From an uncultured Acetatifactor sp. (GTDB taxonomy: Bacteria; Bacillota; Clostridia; Lachnospirales; Lachnospiraceae): 64,000 bases of DNA. The notes beneath the pieces are model-generated. The model did no database searches and had not been told where the DNA came from. It worked only from the letters and a program-made list of their open reading frames with translations. This document shows, in pieces, positions 51,976 to 62,091 of this stretch. The DNA lies in NCBI GenBank assembly GCA_947629645.1, contig CANREV010000012.1:1-64000 (forward strand), read 5' to 3'. Numbering within the stretch: position 1 is the stretch's first letter; each line of letters begins with the position of its first letter. The position numbers were made by a program, and so were the translations under genes.

Positions 51976-53514
51976 TTACTCCACCCAGTAGACCGTACTC
52001 ATATCCTGAACATAAACAGGGTAAAACTTATAACCCATAAGTTTCTTATTGAGCGCCGTCATATTGGCAGGCACCTGCAGGAACGCGCTTCCCGCCTCCT
52101 CACAGAGGATCTGCTGAAGCTGTGCGTAATATCCCTTCTTTTCCTCAGGATCCTGCGCAGCCTGCGCTTTTAAGTAAATCTCATCATAGTCCGCGTTCAC
52201 AAAATTGATAAAGTTCTTTGACGAATCCGTCTGGAACCTGTTCAGCAGATATCCCGGAGTGGAATCACAGGTGATGCCGCTGATGGTGGCCTGATACTGT
52301 CTACCGTTGTAGACTTCATCCAGCCATGTGCTCCATTCCACCGCCTTGATGGTGGCGTTGATCCCCACCGCTTTCAGCTGTTCCACCACTACCTCTCCGG
52401 TCTGCATATGGAACTCGTAGTTGGAAGGGATCGCGATCTCCAGGTCAAAACCATCGGCGTAACCCGCATCCGCCAGCAGTTCTTTGGCTTTTTCCACATT
52501 GGCGGTGGTACCATAGGTATCGTTTAAGTCCACATAGTTATCCTTCAGGGTGGGAAGCATCGCGGAGCTGATCAGCGTACCGTTTCCGCCGCCTACAAAC
52601 TCGTTGATCATCTCTTTGTCAAGAGCATAGCAGATCGCCTGTCTCACGCGCACATCGTCAAGAGGCGCCACCGTGTTGTTCAAAAACAGCGCCTGGACCA
52701 CATCCGAGGGAGACGCTTCCACGTTAAAGGTGTCCTGAAGCTCCGCGGCCTGGGAATCCGTCAGGTACGCATAGATATCGATCGTGCCGCCCTGAAGCTC
52801 CAGCAGCGCGGAATCGGCGCTGTTGACGATCTTAAAATTGACCTCGTCCAGATAGGGCAGACCTGACTGCCAGTAATCCGGATTCTTTGCCACCACGATA
52901 CCTTCCTGCGGTTTGTAGGAGACAAAAGAAAACGGTCCCGTGCCGATGGGATCCGCCTCCATATCCTCCCCGCTTCCCGCGGGAATGATAGCCGCTACAA
53001 AGCTGTATATCAGCTCTGTATTAGGACTTTCCACCGTCACCTGAACCGTTTTATCATCCAGTATGTCTACAGCCTGAATCGTTTTCAGTGTGGAAATGAG
53101 GGGAGTGCCATCCAAAAGTCCCGATACTCTTTCCAAAGAGTACTTGACATCCTCACATGTCACAACATTGCCATTGTGAAACTTTACATTATCTCTCAGG
53201 GTAAAGGTGTATACCAGTCCGTCATCCGAGATTGTATAGTCACTGGCCACTGCATTGATCAGGTTGCCGTTTTCATCCAGCTTTACCAAGCCTTCAAAAA
53301 TGTTAAACAAGATTTCTTTCGTTCCTGCCGCCGTTGCTTTATGAGGGTCAAGACTGTCAATATCCTGTTGTATGCCTACAACAACGGAGCCTCCGTAAAC
53401 GGGCTCCGCAGAGGAATTATCCCCCGAAGACTCTCCTGTGCCGTCTGTGCCGCATCCGCTCAGTACAGCCATCGTCAGAAGTGTCGTCAAAAGTAAACAA
53501 AAAAGTTTTTTCAT
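51976..53514 (-). CDS. peptide ABC transporter substrate-binding lipoprotein (OppA/DppA type)
   Basis: A 512-residue family 5 solute-binding protein anchored outside the membrane. The signal is MKKLFCLLLTTLLT followed by lipobox LSGC, with Cys22 as the lipidated residue. QQDIDSLDPHKATAAGT, FTLRDNVKFHNGNVVT and VRQAICYALDKEMI are hallmarks of the family. It binds oligopeptides or related ligands and passes them to the permeases. The start at 53514 has GAGGAG upstream; a longer reading to 53550 would bury the signal peptide. Confidence 0.94.
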   Translation of the reverse strand: MKKLFCLLLTTLLTMAVLSGCGTDGTGESSGDNSSAEPVYGGSVVVGIQQDIDSLDPHKATAAGTKEILFNIFEGLVKLDENGNLINAVASDYTISDDGLVYTFTLRDNVKFHNGNVVTCEDVKYSLERVSGLLDGTPLISTLKTIQAVDILDDKTVQVTVESPNTELIYSFVAAIIPAGSGEDMEADPIGTGPFSFVSYKPQEGIVVAKNPDYWQSGLPYLDEVNFKIVNSADSALLELQGGTIDIYAYLTDSQAAELQDTFNVEASPSDVVQALFLNNTVAPLDDVRVRQAICYALDKEMINEFVGGGNGTLISSAMLPTLKDNYVDLNDTYGTTANVEKAKELLADAGYADGFDLEIAIPSNYEFHMQTGEVVVEQLKAVGINATIKAVEWSTWLDEVYNGRQYQATISGITCDSTPGYLLNRFQTDSSKNFINFVNADYDEIYLKAQAAQDPEEKKGYYAQLQQILCEEAGSAFLQVPANMTALNKKLMGYKFYPVYVQDMSTVYWVE

Positions 53515-53568
53515 CGCACGCTTCTCCTCTTCGATCAATAAACCTCTCACTATTCAATTGTCTCCACC

Positions 53569-53596
53569 ATTGTACCACAGAATACTTTTATTGCAA
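53569..53596 (-). promoter_or_regulatory. promoter of the peptide-transport operon
   Basis: On the minus strand TTGCAA (53596-53591), a 16-nt spacer and TACAAT (53574-53569) lie about 55 nt before the SBP start. Confidence 0.6.
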
Positions 53597-53632
53597 GCAG
53601 AATTTATATTTTTCTCACGGGATAAAAATAAA

Positions 53633-53678
53633 GATGCCGGGCGCTTTTGTGAGAAAACTCACGCAATCGCCCGGCATC
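53633..53678 (-). terminator. terminator of the chemoreceptor gene
   Basis: On the minus strand GATGCCGGGCG and its complement form an 11-bp stem, with an inner GTGAG/CTCAC stem, followed by TTTATTTTTAT. It lies 25 nt past the chemoreceptor stop. Confidence 0.88.
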
Positions 53679-53702
53679 CTGTTTCCCGACCGTAAAACTT
53701 AC

Positions 53703-55460
53703 TTATATTTTAAAGAACGCCATATCTTCGTTTAATCCGTTTGCGATCTGACGAAGCTTGGTAGCCTCCTGCGCCATCATATTGATCGTTGCGTTCAATT
53801 CCTGCATGGAAGCGGTGGTCTCCTGGGCGGACGCCGCATTCTCCTCGGAAATGGCGGACAAATTCGAGATCACATCGATCACCTGCGTTCTGGAGCTGTC
53901 GGCGGTATCCGCACCCACACGGATCTCATCCGTTCCCTGTCTGGAAACACTGATGCCGTTGCTCACATCATTGAACTTCACCTTCGTGTCGTCTAACTTA
54001 TCCTGCTGCTCTTTCATCAGGATCTCCGCATTCTTCATTTCATCGACAGTCTTCTGAGCCTCGCTCTGCAGCGTGGTGATAATATTCTGAATCTCTACGG
54101 CGGCATCGTTGGACTGCACAGACAACTTCTGGATCTCGGTAGCAACCACCGCGAAACCTCTGCCCGCCTCGCCGGCTCTGGCCGCCTCAATGGAAGCGTT
54201 CAGGGAAAGCAGACTGGTCTGGGAAGCAATGGATGTGATCAGTTCCGTTGCCTCGCTGATCTTATGAACCGCATCGTTGGTCAGCTGAATCTGCTGGGCA
54301 ATGCTGTTTAACGCAGCCACCGTCTTATCATTGGATTCGCTGAGCTGATGCATGGTCTGCATAGACGCATTGCCGGACTCACTCATGGAGTTCGCTATGC
54401 TGGTCAGCTTACCTACGCTGGAGACAATATGCTCGATCTGATTGCCCATTTCCACGATCTGTCCGGAAGCGCTTTCAATTTCCTCCGCCTGGGATACGGC
54501 GCCTCTGGATATCTCGTCCACCGCGCGGCTGATCTCATCCGTGGCATCGCTGCACTGGGTAGCCATTGCGTCCATAGACTCGCCGCCTTTATTCACGTTG
54601 TTTGCGGATTCCAGCAGATGGCTCACGACCTCACGCAGCTTTGTGATCAGGCCGTTCACGGCATCTCCCATAGCTCCCAGCTCGTCTTTGCGCTTCAGGA
54701 CGGAAGGATCTACCACTACATTCAGTTCGCCCTGCGCCAAAAGCGCCAGCGCGTCATTGGTCTTGATCAGGCACTTTGCGAGAGTATTGGCAAGAAAGAA
54801 GCCAATCACGCCCACCAGCACCAGCATCAGCACAGTAAGCAGCACAAGGTAAATCACTTTGGTATTCACAAAATGATCCACATCGGTGCGGGGCATTCCC
54901 GCAAACACAACACCGATAATGGAACCATCGGGATTTTCCAGCGGTACATAACATGCCGCGTAATCCTCACCGTTAATGACGATATCCGTGGTAGTGTAAG
55001 TTTCGCCCTTCTGCACAGTCTCCCACACCGCATCGGAAACATCGGTGCCTACGATACGGTTGCCGGAACTGTCAAGCAGCGTGGTCAGCACGCGGGTCTT
55101 TCCCCAGCATACGGTAACCGCATTGGCAGACCCTTTCACATAATTGTCCAGCATATCCATCTGCTCCGTCAGATTGACATCGCCCTTGTAAAAGGTATCG
55201 TTTTCAAAGCGGTAATCGCCTTCCATGTTGCTGTAGCCTGCCTTGGTGGCGCCCGCTAAAGACTGAAGGCCCTGCAGCACTTCGTCCTCCATACCGCTGA
55301 TCATGTTGGAGCGCGCATACAGCGCAAGGACAACGGCAACCACCAGAGCCGGCAGCACAGCCTGCGCGATCAATTGGATCTTAATGCCAGACTTTTTCTT
55401 AGCTGAAGCTGTACTCTGAGCAGGAGCTGCAGCTGTCATCATTGTTTCTTGTGTTTCCAT
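53703..55460 (-). CDS. methyl-accepting chemotaxis protein
   Basis: A 585-residue membrane chemoreceptor. The first 24 residues are Ala/Thr/Lys-rich; a membrane segment lies near 28-48; an extracellular cache-type sensor spans about 50-190 ([36 protein letters not shown]-like text); a second membrane segment lies near 196-218; then HAMP and a long coiled coil. The signalling tip [21 protein letters not shown] near residue 435 is conserved. The cache domain resembles single-cache receptors for small organic ligands. No flagellar or che genes are in the window. AGGAGG lies 11 nt before the ATG; folD is 27 nt upstream. Confidence 0.94.
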   Translation of the reverse strand: METQETMMTAAAPAQSTASAKKKSGIKIQLIAQAVLPALVVAVVLALYARSNMISGMEDEVLQGLQSLAGATKAGYSNMEGDYRFENDTFYKGDVNLTEQMDMLDNYVKGSANAVTVCWGKTRVLTTLLDSSGNRIVGTDVSDAVWETVQKGETYTTTDIVINGEDYAACYVPLENPDGSIIGVVFAGMPRTDVDHFVNTKVIYLVLLTVLMLVLVGVIGFFLANTLAKCLIKTNDALALLAQGELNVVVDPSVLKRKDELGAMGDAVNGLITKLREVVSHLLESANNVNKGGESMDAMATQCSDATDEISRAVDEISRGAVSQAEEIESASGQIVEMGNQIEHIVSSVGKLTSIANSMSESGNASMQTMHQLSESNDKTVAALNSIAQQIQLTNDAVHKISEATELITSIASQTSLLSLNASIEAARAGEAGRGFAVVATEIQKLSVQSNDAAVEIQNIITTLQSEAQKTVDEMKNAEILMKEQQDKLDDTKVKFNDVSNGISVSRQGTDEIRVGADTADSSRTQVIDVISNLSAISEENAASAQETTASMQELNATINMMAQEATKLRQIANGLNEDMAFFKI

Positions 55461-55487
55461 TTTGTCATTTCCCTCCTGAGTATTATT

Positions 55488-56339
55488 TTATAATGTTCTC
55501 GACTTTTCAATACTTTCCACACAGTTATTCATCAGCATCGCGATCGTCATAGGCCCCACTCCCCCCGGAACAGGGGTGATAGCCGATACATGAGACGCGA
55601 CAGACTCAAAATCAACATCGCCGCAAAGCTTATGATCCTCATTTCTGTGAATCCCCACGTCAATGACAACGGCGCCCTCTTTGACGTAGTCCGCATCGAT
55701 AAACTTTGGCTTTCCCACTGCCACTATAAGGATATCGGCGCGCCTTGTGATCTCCTTTAAGTTTCTGGTGCGGGAATGGCAGACGGTAACCGTAGCGTTC
55801 TCCCGAAGCAGCAGCATAGCCATCGGCTTGCCAACGATATTGCTTCTGCCTAACACAACGCATTCCTTCCCCTCGATCTCAATGCCGGAACGCTTCAACA
55901 GCTGAATCACTCCCGCAGGGGTGCAGGAGACAAACCCCGGTCTGCCAATACTTAAATTTCCCACGTTCATGGGGTGAAACCCATCCACATCCTTCGAGGG
56001 ATCGATCGTCAGAAGGATCTTTTCCTCATTGATCTGCCTGGGCAGCGGAAGCTGCACCAGAATGCCGTTTACATCCTCTCTGGCATTCAGTTCTCTCACC
56101 AGTTTTAACAGTTCTTCCTCTGTAGTCTCCTCCGGCAGCCTGTAAGCCAGCGACCGGATGCCTATGTATGCGCATGCTTTTTCCTTGTTGTTGACATAGA
56201 CGCTGGAGGCGGCATCACTGCCTACCTGTATCACTGCCATGCAGATTTCGATTCCCTGTTGCCTGAGGCTTTCCACTTTCTCCTTCAGTTCCGCTTTGAT
56301 TTCTTGGGAAATGGCTTTCCCATCAATCAGCTGATACAT
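55488..56339 (-). CDS. folD: bifunctional methylene-THF dehydrogenase / methenyl-THF cyclohydrolase
   Basis: FolD interconverts methylene-, methenyl- and formyl-tetrahydrofolate with NADP. The 283-residue sequence has the catalytic lysine region YVNNKEKACAYIGI near residue 50, ILVQLPLPRQI near 95, DVDGFHPMNVG near 120, VVLGRSNIVGKPMAMLLL near 160 and the C-terminal TPVPGGVGPMT. GAGGAGG lies 7 nt before the ATG. The chemoreceptor gene follows closely and may be co-transcribed. Confidence 0.97.
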   Translation of the reverse strand: MYQLIDGKAISQEIKAELKEKVESLRQQGIEICMAVIQVGSDAASSVYVNNKEKACAYIGIRSLAYRLPEETTEEELLKLVRELNAREDVNGILVQLPLPRQINEEKILLTIDPSKDVDGFHPMNVGNLSIGRPGFVSCTPAGVIQLLKRSGIEIEGKECVVLGRSNIVGKPMAMLLLRENATVTVCHSRTRNLKEITRRADILIVAVGKPKFIDADYVKEGAVVIDVGIHRNEDHKLCGDVDFESVASHVSAITPVPGGVGPMTIAMLMNNCVESIEKSRTL

Positions 56340-56377
56340 GAGACAACCTCCTCAACATGATATTTCGCCTTTATTAT

Positions 56378-56406
56378 ATATTAACTGAATATTCAGGCCA
56401 TTGCAA
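56378..56406 (-). promoter_or_regulatory. folD promoter
   Basis: On the minus strand TTGCAA (56406-56401), a 17-nt spacer and TAATAT (56383-56378) lie about 40 nt before the folD start, just past the protease gene. Confidence 0.7.
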
Positions 56407-56414
56407 GCAAAAGT

Positions 56415-57932
56415 TTAATACACAAACACTTTTCTGCCCGTAATTTCCTCATAACATTCCAGTATCGCATCCAACGGCACTGACCAGTACCTTGTGGGGT
56501 CCGTAGAATATGCGTAAGCCATGGAAATCAGATTGCCCCTGCCGTCCAAAATAGCGGATCCCGAGTCTCCGTGTTCTAACGCGACTGTCATCTCCGTATG
56601 ATCCTGCCTGTCTTCCCATTCAAAATCCTGTTTAACCTTGACCAGGCTGCCGGTGGTTACATGGAGAAGTCCTCCTTCCCGGTCCACCCGCTCCAGTCCA
56701 AGGTCCACCGCCTGCTCGTCCAGCCCCATCCAGTAAGTCTTATCGATATGCACCGTCATCAGCTGTTCCTGAAGATGCGCGGGTATGTCTTCCCTTTTTA
56801 CAACAACCACTCCTACATCATATCGATTGCTGCTTCCCAAAAGCTCTCCGGCGACTTTCGTACCATCATAAAAGAACACGTCCCAGTTATCATACTTATC
56901 TGTCACATGGCGGTTACTGCAGATATACACAGTGTCTTCCGTAATCTCCATGACATAGCCGGACCCCGCGCTGTATCCGTTTGGCTTCTCGTGGTAAAGC
57001 TGCACCAGCGCAGGACGCATGTAAGATAACGCCTCCTCCAGATTGTCCTCCTCCATGGCTCCCGCATCGTAAAGATTGGGCGCCCCCAGAATGGTGCTGT
57101 CTCTGCGGCTGATCTGCCTGCTGCCAATCATATTCTGGATCTCCTCGGGGGATGCCACCGTGACTAAGGCCTGCTCTTTCGTCACCAGGCCATATCCGTC
57201 GGCGACACAGTACGTCAGCTCATAGACGCCTTCTCTGTCCAGGCTGACCTGGGAATCATCCACTGTGATATTTCCCGTCAGATCCCCGTCCACATCGTCC
57301 TTTGCCGTAACATTTGCCAGATAATCCGGCCGGCTGTCCGGTATCATATAAAAGTCCCTGACTCCTTCCAGATCAGGCGGCATATCCGCCACGGCTTCCA
57401 CGTCAGTCCGGGTCCGATTCCCCGAAGAATCTTCCGCCCAGACCTCCATCGTGTACTCTCCCGGCTGGTCAAAGGTTAAAAAGCTGTATCTTTGACCATC
57501 CTGCACGAAATAAGTCTCTACATCCTCATCCGCATCGCTGATTGCCGACACCACATCTTCCGGTCCGACCTGTACTCCCACCGCCAGATATAGACGGCCT
57601 TCTTTTGGCTGTATCCGGGGAGCCGTAGTGTCCTGTATCAGGATGGAATATGTAAAAGTCCTGCCGCCGTGACGCAGCACGGCCTCATAGGAGCCGGGCC
57701 GCTTTCCGTCAACCTCCGACAGATCCAGGCGCGCCAGACTTAAGGACCACCGGGTGCCCGTGATGTAATCGCAAGGGTCGCTGCTGACAGGTTCGCCCAG
57801 CTCATAAGCCGCCTCGCTGAACGCAGGCTCCACACGATATATCTTCCAATAAAAGAGGAACGCCGCCGTAAAAAAAGCCGCGCTAAGCAGAACAACGGCC
57901 GCTGTCAACTTCTTTTGTCTTTTTGTGTTCAT
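56415..57932 (-). CDS. membrane-anchored trypsin-like serine protease with Ig-like domains
   Basis: A 505-residue protein with a membrane segment at residues 10-30, so that the rest is outside the cell. About residues 40-265 form beta-rich domains, including DUF5011-type Ig-like repeats (DVDGDLTGNITVDDSQV, REGVYELTYCVADGYG). The C-terminal third is a trypsin-fold protease: the catalytic histidine in SNRHV near 342, aspartate in YDVGVVVV near 372 and serine in GDSGSA near 456 are all present, so it should be active. The start at 57932 has AGGG 6 nt upstream; a reading to 57962 has no such site. The substrate is unknown. Confidence 0.85.
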   Translation of the reverse strand: MNTKRQKKLTAAVVLLSAAFFTAAFLFYWKIYRVEPAFSEAAYELGEPVSSDPCDYITGTRWSLSLARLDLSEVDGKRPGSYEAVLRHGGRTFTYSILIQDTTAPRIQPKEGRLYLAVGVQVGPEDVVSAISDADEDVETYFVQDGQRYSFLTFDQPGEYTMEVWAEDSSGNRTRTDVEAVADMPPDLEGVRDFYMIPDSRPDYLANVTAKDDVDGDLTGNITVDDSQVSLDREGVYELTYCVADGYGLVTKEQALVTVASPEEIQNMIGSRQISRRDSTILGAPNLYDAGAMEEDNLEEALSYMRPALVQLYHEKPNGYSAGSGYVMEITEDTVYICSNRHVTDKYDNWDVFFYDGTKVAGELLGSSNRYDVGVVVVKREDIPAHLQEQLMTVHIDKTYWMGLDEQAVDLGLERVDREGGLLHVTTGSLVKVKQDFEWEDRQDHTEMTVALEHGDSGSAILDGRGNLISMAYAYSTDPTRYWSVPLDAILECYEEITGRKVFVY

Positions 57933-58021
57933 CTTGTCCCTGATCGCCGATCCTTCATCCATTCAAACAACATCTGCTGCCGTCCGCAGCTGCCATCACC
58001 GCAAAACATTGGAAAGATTTT

Positions 58022-59671
58022 TCATCCGACACAGCCCTGCTGCGTGTTTCCGATGGTAATCAGTCTTCCCTGCTGCAGCTTTTCATGAATCCTGTGGGAA
58101 ATAGAAATCACCGTCCTGCCTTCCGATGCTTTTCTGAGCACCTCCAGGACTCTTGCCTCTGTCACACTGTCCAGATTGGCTGTGATCTCATCCAACAGCA
58201 TGATCTTAGGTTTTGCCACCACAGCCCTGGCGATGGATAATAACTGCAGCTCCCCCTGGGAAAAATCCGCCCGCTCCATAGGCGTATCATACCCCTGGGG
58301 CAGCGTGAGGATCTTTTCATGCAGTCCCACCATTTTAGCGGTTTCTTCTACAGTCTGCCTGTCAAAAACAGGATCGAAAAGAGTGATCTGGTCTTCCACC
58401 GTCCCCATGCATGGATGGAACTGCTGTTCCACATACCCCAGAAAATACCGGCGTTTTTCTCCCGATATCCTGTCGGCGTCCACGCCTCCTATGGTAACTT
58501 TTCCCTCCTTGGGCTCATACAATCCTAAAAGCAGGCGAAATACGGTGCTCTTACCGGCGCCCGTCCTTCCCACCAGAGTCACATTCTCTCCCTCTTTTAC
58601 CGTAAAACTCAGATGATCCAGCACCTGATGGTCGTCATCGTAAGCAAAACTCACCCCCTCAAACCGCACGTCTGTACCCTGAGGCTCCCGAGGCTCATAA
58701 AGGGGCGCCTCCTCTTCCTCCAGAAACTCATCGATCCTCTTGATGCCGGCGATGGCGGTCTGGATATTCTGGATCTCCATGCCAATGCTCTCAATGGGGT
58801 TAAATACTTTCCCAACGTAGGCAATGATCGCCACGGCGCTTCCCACGGTAATGCCGAACAATTTCTGCATCTCGCTTCCCATGGAGGAGCAGACCATCAT
58901 CACGGCAATCACGCAGGAGCTTAAACTCACCACGATAGGAGAGTAGATAGCGTTATAAAAATTGGTTGTTTCCAAAGCGCGATAGCTTTCTTCAATGTAA
59001 ACATCATACTTTTCTTCCATATATTTCTGGATGGTAAGCGTACGGATGCTGCGCATATTTCTAATAGTCTCCGGCACATGGTTATTCACCTTGCCAATCG
59101 CCGCCCTGTTGGCCATCTGGGCCTTCAACATACGTTTCTGGATATAGCGCGTCATGAGAAACAGGCAGGGCATGATCACAAGAAGCATCAGCCCAAGTCC
59201 CAGGCTCTTAAAAAAGATCACCGCCAGAATTCCCACGATCCGGCAGGCGTTGGCAAACATTCCCACAATACCGTTTGAAAACAGCGTATCCACCGCATCC
59301 ACATCATTGACAAACCGAGAAGTGATCTTACCGGGTTCCACGCTGGTAAAATATCCCGCCCGCAGCCTGGTAAGTTTTTCACACATCTCGCTGCGCACGC
59401 TGTGAGTCAGCTTCTGCCCCATCAGCGTCAGCATGACGTTCTGTAAAGACTCCAGTATATTCGACACGGCCAGCATGCCCAGATAAGCGAAAGCAATACT
59501 CAGAGCCGCCATCTCCTGCCCTGTCAGACGGTCCACTACCTTCTCTAAGATCAGCGGGGGAAGCAGCGTCATGATGACCGATGCCACAATCACAAAAAGC
59601 GTCAGCGCCACAGTCCGGCGGGATTTCTTTATCAGTTTCCAAAGGATCTTAATCATACTGTTATCTTTCAA
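58022..59671 (-). CDS. ABC exporter subunit B (active ATPase site)
   Basis: A 549-residue half-transporter with six membrane segments to about residue 295 and a C-terminal ATPase. Walker A is GRTGAGKST near 365, and Walker B IMLLDEITANLD near 487 keeps the catalytic glutamate. Its signature, FSQGELQLLS, departs from LSGGQ. It overlaps the upstream partner by 11 bases if it begins at the TTG at 59671, chosen because GGGAGG lies 8 nt before it; an ATG at 59656 lacks a site. With the partner it forms a heterodimeric exporter of the LmrCD/BmrCD kind, probably for drugs or lipids. Confidence 0.88.
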   Translation of the reverse strand: MKDNSMIKILWKLIKKSRRTVALTLFVIVASVIMTLLPPLILEKVVDRLTGQEMAALSIAFAYLGMLAVSNILESLQNVMLTLMGQKLTHSVRSEMCEKLTRLRAGYFTSVEPGKITSRFVNDVDAVDTLFSNGIVGMFANACRIVGILAVIFFKSLGLGLMLLVIMPCLFLMTRYIQKRMLKAQMANRAAIGKVNNHVPETIRNMRSIRTLTIQKYMEEKYDVYIEESYRALETTNFYNAIYSPIVVSLSSCVIAVMMVCSSMGSEMQKLFGITVGSAVAIIAYVGKVFNPIESIGMEIQNIQTAIAGIKRIDEFLEEEEAPLYEPREPQGTDVRFEGVSFAYDDDHQVLDHLSFTVKEGENVTLVGRTGAGKSTVFRLLLGLYEPKEGKVTIGGVDADRISGEKRRYFLGYVEQQFHPCMGTVEDQITLFDPVFDRQTVEETAKMVGLHEKILTLPQGYDTPMERADFSQGELQLLSIARAVVAKPKIMLLDEITANLDSVTEARVLEVLRKASEGRTVISISHRIHEKLQQGRLITIGNTQQGCVG

Positions 59672-61424
59672 CTGCCGCACCTCCCGCCTGCTGCGTCTCA
59701 TAGAGGGACGCATATTCCGCATTCTCTTTCAGTAACTGGCTGTGGGTGCCGAAAATTCCCGTTCCGTCATGGAGGTACAACACGCCGTCCGTTTCCGGAA
59801 ACAGCGCCAGCCTGTGGGAAAACAACAACACGATACGGTCCTTTGCCAGCCGTTTCAGCTCTGCGAAGATCTCCCGCTCCGTTTTCTGGTCCACCGCGGA
59901 AAAAGGATCGTCCAAAATCATAATATTCCTGCTATGACAGAGAGTCCGCGCCAGAGAAATCCTTGCCTGCTGGCCGCCGGAAAGCTGCTGGCCGCCGCTT
60001 CCCACATAAGTTTCCTCCCCCTCGGGCATGAGGCCTACTTCCTCGTCCATATGTACCATTTTCAAAAGCGGCGCCGTATCCGCAGTCTCCCCGAGAAGGA
60101 TATTTTCCCGCACACTGTCACTCATCAATTCCGGCTCATGGCCCATATAGGCGATCAGTCCGCTCTTCTCCACATCGTCCATCCATCTCAGTTCCCTGCC
60201 GTCCAACTGTAAAGTCCCCTCGTAGGAAGCATCGCCGATGAACGCCTTGGCCAAAGCCGTCTTTCCGCAGGCAACCGCCCCTGTCACGCCAATGACCTGA
60301 CCTTTGAAAGCTTCAAAGGAGATTCCCCACAGAACAGGCTCGCTCCTGGGATAATACACCGTCACGTCCCTCGCCACGATCTGATCCACAACAGCGTTCT
60401 TATCCGGCCTGGGAAGTTCCACATACTCGCGAAACAACGGTTTGATCCGTCTCCATGACACCAGCGCTCTCTGCATTTGATTGAACATTCTGGCTGACAT
60501 AGAGACTTTCTGGGCAAATTTGGTAAAACAGGATACATAAGTGGTAAACACGCCGATATCCCATACCGTCCATCCCCTGCCCAGCACGTTCTTTCCGCCG
60601 AACCAGATGATGAACAGGATGCCGCTCATGGCGATGGTGTTATAGACGGGTCCCGTAGCGTTTCCCCACAAATTTGATACAACGGCGTCCTTTTCATATT
60701 CCGTCAGGATCTTTTCATAAGATTCGTCCCGATCCTGCTCCCTTCCGTAAACACGATAGGTAATCGCATTGTTGACACGGTCCATAGTCTCCTGATTCAG
60801 CCTGCCCGCCGTCTGCTTAAATTTTTCATTGATTTTCGTAACAGGACCTTTCAGACTCAGAGCAATGGCGTACGCCGCAGGGATAAAAAGACAGGAAAGC
60901 AGTGTCAGCTTCCAGTCATAGACAAAGAGCATTGCCAGATAGGAGCTCAATAGTACACCTGTGTCAAAAATTTCCGTAGTCACCTGCTGCATTCCCGTGG
61001 CGCTGGCATCCACATCCGCCACCGCCTTGGTCATCATGGCGCCGGTGCTCTCCCGCTCCACCTCATCGCGGCTCATATGTACGATACCGTTATAGAGCAT
61101 GTGGCGCATGTTGCGGCTTAAATCGTTCCGCAGCCTAGCCCCCGAAAATCTTTTCAATGTACGCATGACCTGCACGAAGAAAATAACTGATAAATACACA
61201 CCCGCAAGCCTCAGCATATCCATGCTTGTAGCCTGTCCCTGTATACAATCATAGAGGCACTGTGCCAGACGCCCCTCAAAATACGGGCCGGCGATCATAC
61301 CTCCGTTAAAACCTGTGCCGCCGATGGCGATCAGCAGCAACACCTTTTTTTCAGGTTTAAAATAGGACAGCGCCCTGTCGGGATGTCCTATTTTTCTGAT
61401 CCCTGATTTTTTCTTTTTGAACAT
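59661..61424 (-). CDS. ABC exporter subunit A (degenerate ATPase site)
   Basis: A 587-residue half-transporter with six membrane segments between about residues 25 and 320. Its ATPase domain has a canonical signature LSGGQQARIS near 480 but a Walker B of IMILDDPFSAVD near 498, in which the catalytic glutamate is replaced by aspartate; the Walker A is GAVACGKTA. This is the usual pattern of heterodimeric exporters: one proper site is formed by the partner's Walker B and this subunit's LSGGQ. AGAGGAAG precedes the ATG. It is upstream of subunit B in the same operon. Confidence 0.9.
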   Translation of the reverse strand: MFKKKKSGIRKIGHPDRALSYFKPEKKVLLLIAIGGTGFNGGMIAGPYFEGRLAQCLYDCIQGQATSMDMLRLAGVYLSVIFFVQVMRTLKRFSGARLRNDLSRNMRHMLYNGIVHMSRDEVERESTGAMMTKAVADVDASATGMQQVTTEIFDTGVLLSSYLAMLFVYDWKLTLLSCLFIPAAYAIALSLKGPVTKINEKFKQTAGRLNQETMDRVNNAITYRVYGREQDRDESYEKILTEYEKDAVVSNLWGNATGPVYNTIAMSGILFIIWFGGKNVLGRGWTVWDIGVFTTYVSCFTKFAQKVSMSARMFNQMQRALVSWRRIKPLFREYVELPRPDKNAVVDQIVARDVTVYYPRSEPVLWGISFEAFKGQVIGVTGAVACGKTALAKAFIGDASYEGTLQLDGRELRWMDDVEKSGLIAYMGHEPELMSDSVRENILLGETADTAPLLKMVHMDEEVGLMPEGEETYVGSGGQQLSGGQQARISLARTLCHSRNIMILDDPFSAVDQKTEREIFAELKRLAKDRIVLLFSHRLALFPETDGVLYLHDGTGIFGTHSQLLKENAEYASLYETQQAGGAAVER

Positions 61425-61501
61425 TGATCCGCTTCCTCTTTTCCGGAACCGTTTTCACTCTTTCACTCTTCTCACACAGTATTATTATGCACCCGCATCG
61501 T

Positions 61502-61525
61502 AAAAATTGCAACTAAAACTGTTGC
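61502..61525 (-). terminator. weak terminator overlapping the spoVAC stop codon
   Basis: On the minus strand GCAAC (61525-61521) and GTTGC (61513-61509) pair around a 7-nt loop and are followed by AATTTTT. The stem is only 5 bp, so termination would be partial. Confidence 0.4.
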
Positions 61526-62010
61526 TACACTTTCACCCAGCCAAGCATCATGCAGATGTAGTAACCAAGCCCCAGAAGCCAGCTGGCGAAGATTCCGTAG
61601 AGAATCACCGGTCCCGCGATGGTGAAAATCTTGCAGCCAATGCCGAATACCTGGCCTTCCGGCTTATACTCGATGGCAGGAGCCGCCACCCCGTTGGCGA
61701 ATCCGGTGATGGGCACCAGCGCTCCCGCGCCGCCCCATTTTACAATCTTAGGATACAGATCAAACCCCGTCAGCAGGACGGAAGCAAGCACCAGTATCAG
61801 AGAGCACCAGCTGCCCGCGGTCTGCTTGTCCAGGCCCAGGCTGGCTGCGTAGTTTAAAATCAGCTGACCGATACAGCAGATAATGCCGCCTGTGACGAAT
61901 GCCTTAACCATCTGAAGCCCCAGATTATGGGTGGGCGTCACTTCCTTCACATATTTCTCATATTCTTTTTGTTGTTCCTGTTTTTCCTGTTTTGTCTCTT
62001 CCATATTCAC
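61525..62010 (-). CDS. spoVAC: stage V sporulation protein AC
   Basis: SpoVAC is a membrane protein of the SpoVA channel, thought to be mechanosensitive and to pass Ca-dipicolinic acid. The 161-residue protein has a Lys/Glu/Gln-rich N-terminal tail, TPTHNLGLQMVKAFVTGGIICCIGQ near residue 27, GSWCSLILVLASVLLTGFDLYPKIVKWGGAGALVPITGFANG through the middle, and a hydrophobic C-terminus. Start may be the GTG at 62010 (AAGG 7 nt upstream) or the ATG at 62004. Its normal downstream neighbour, spoVAD, is not next to it but at 8210. Confidence 0.93.
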   Translation of the reverse strand: MNMEETKQEKQEQQKEYEKYVKEVTPTHNLGLQMVKAFVTGGIICCIGQLILNYAASLGLDKQTAGSWCSLILVLASVLLTGFDLYPKIVKWGGAGALVPITGFANGVAAPAIEYKPEGQVFGIGCKIFTIAGPVILYGIFASWLLGLGYYICMMLGWVKV

Positions 62011-62091
62011 ACCAAGCCTTTCTCCCCCTCAGTATATGCATCTTGCCGGATTTCATGCAAAAAGCGCTTTATATTGGATTTTCGCGGTTTC

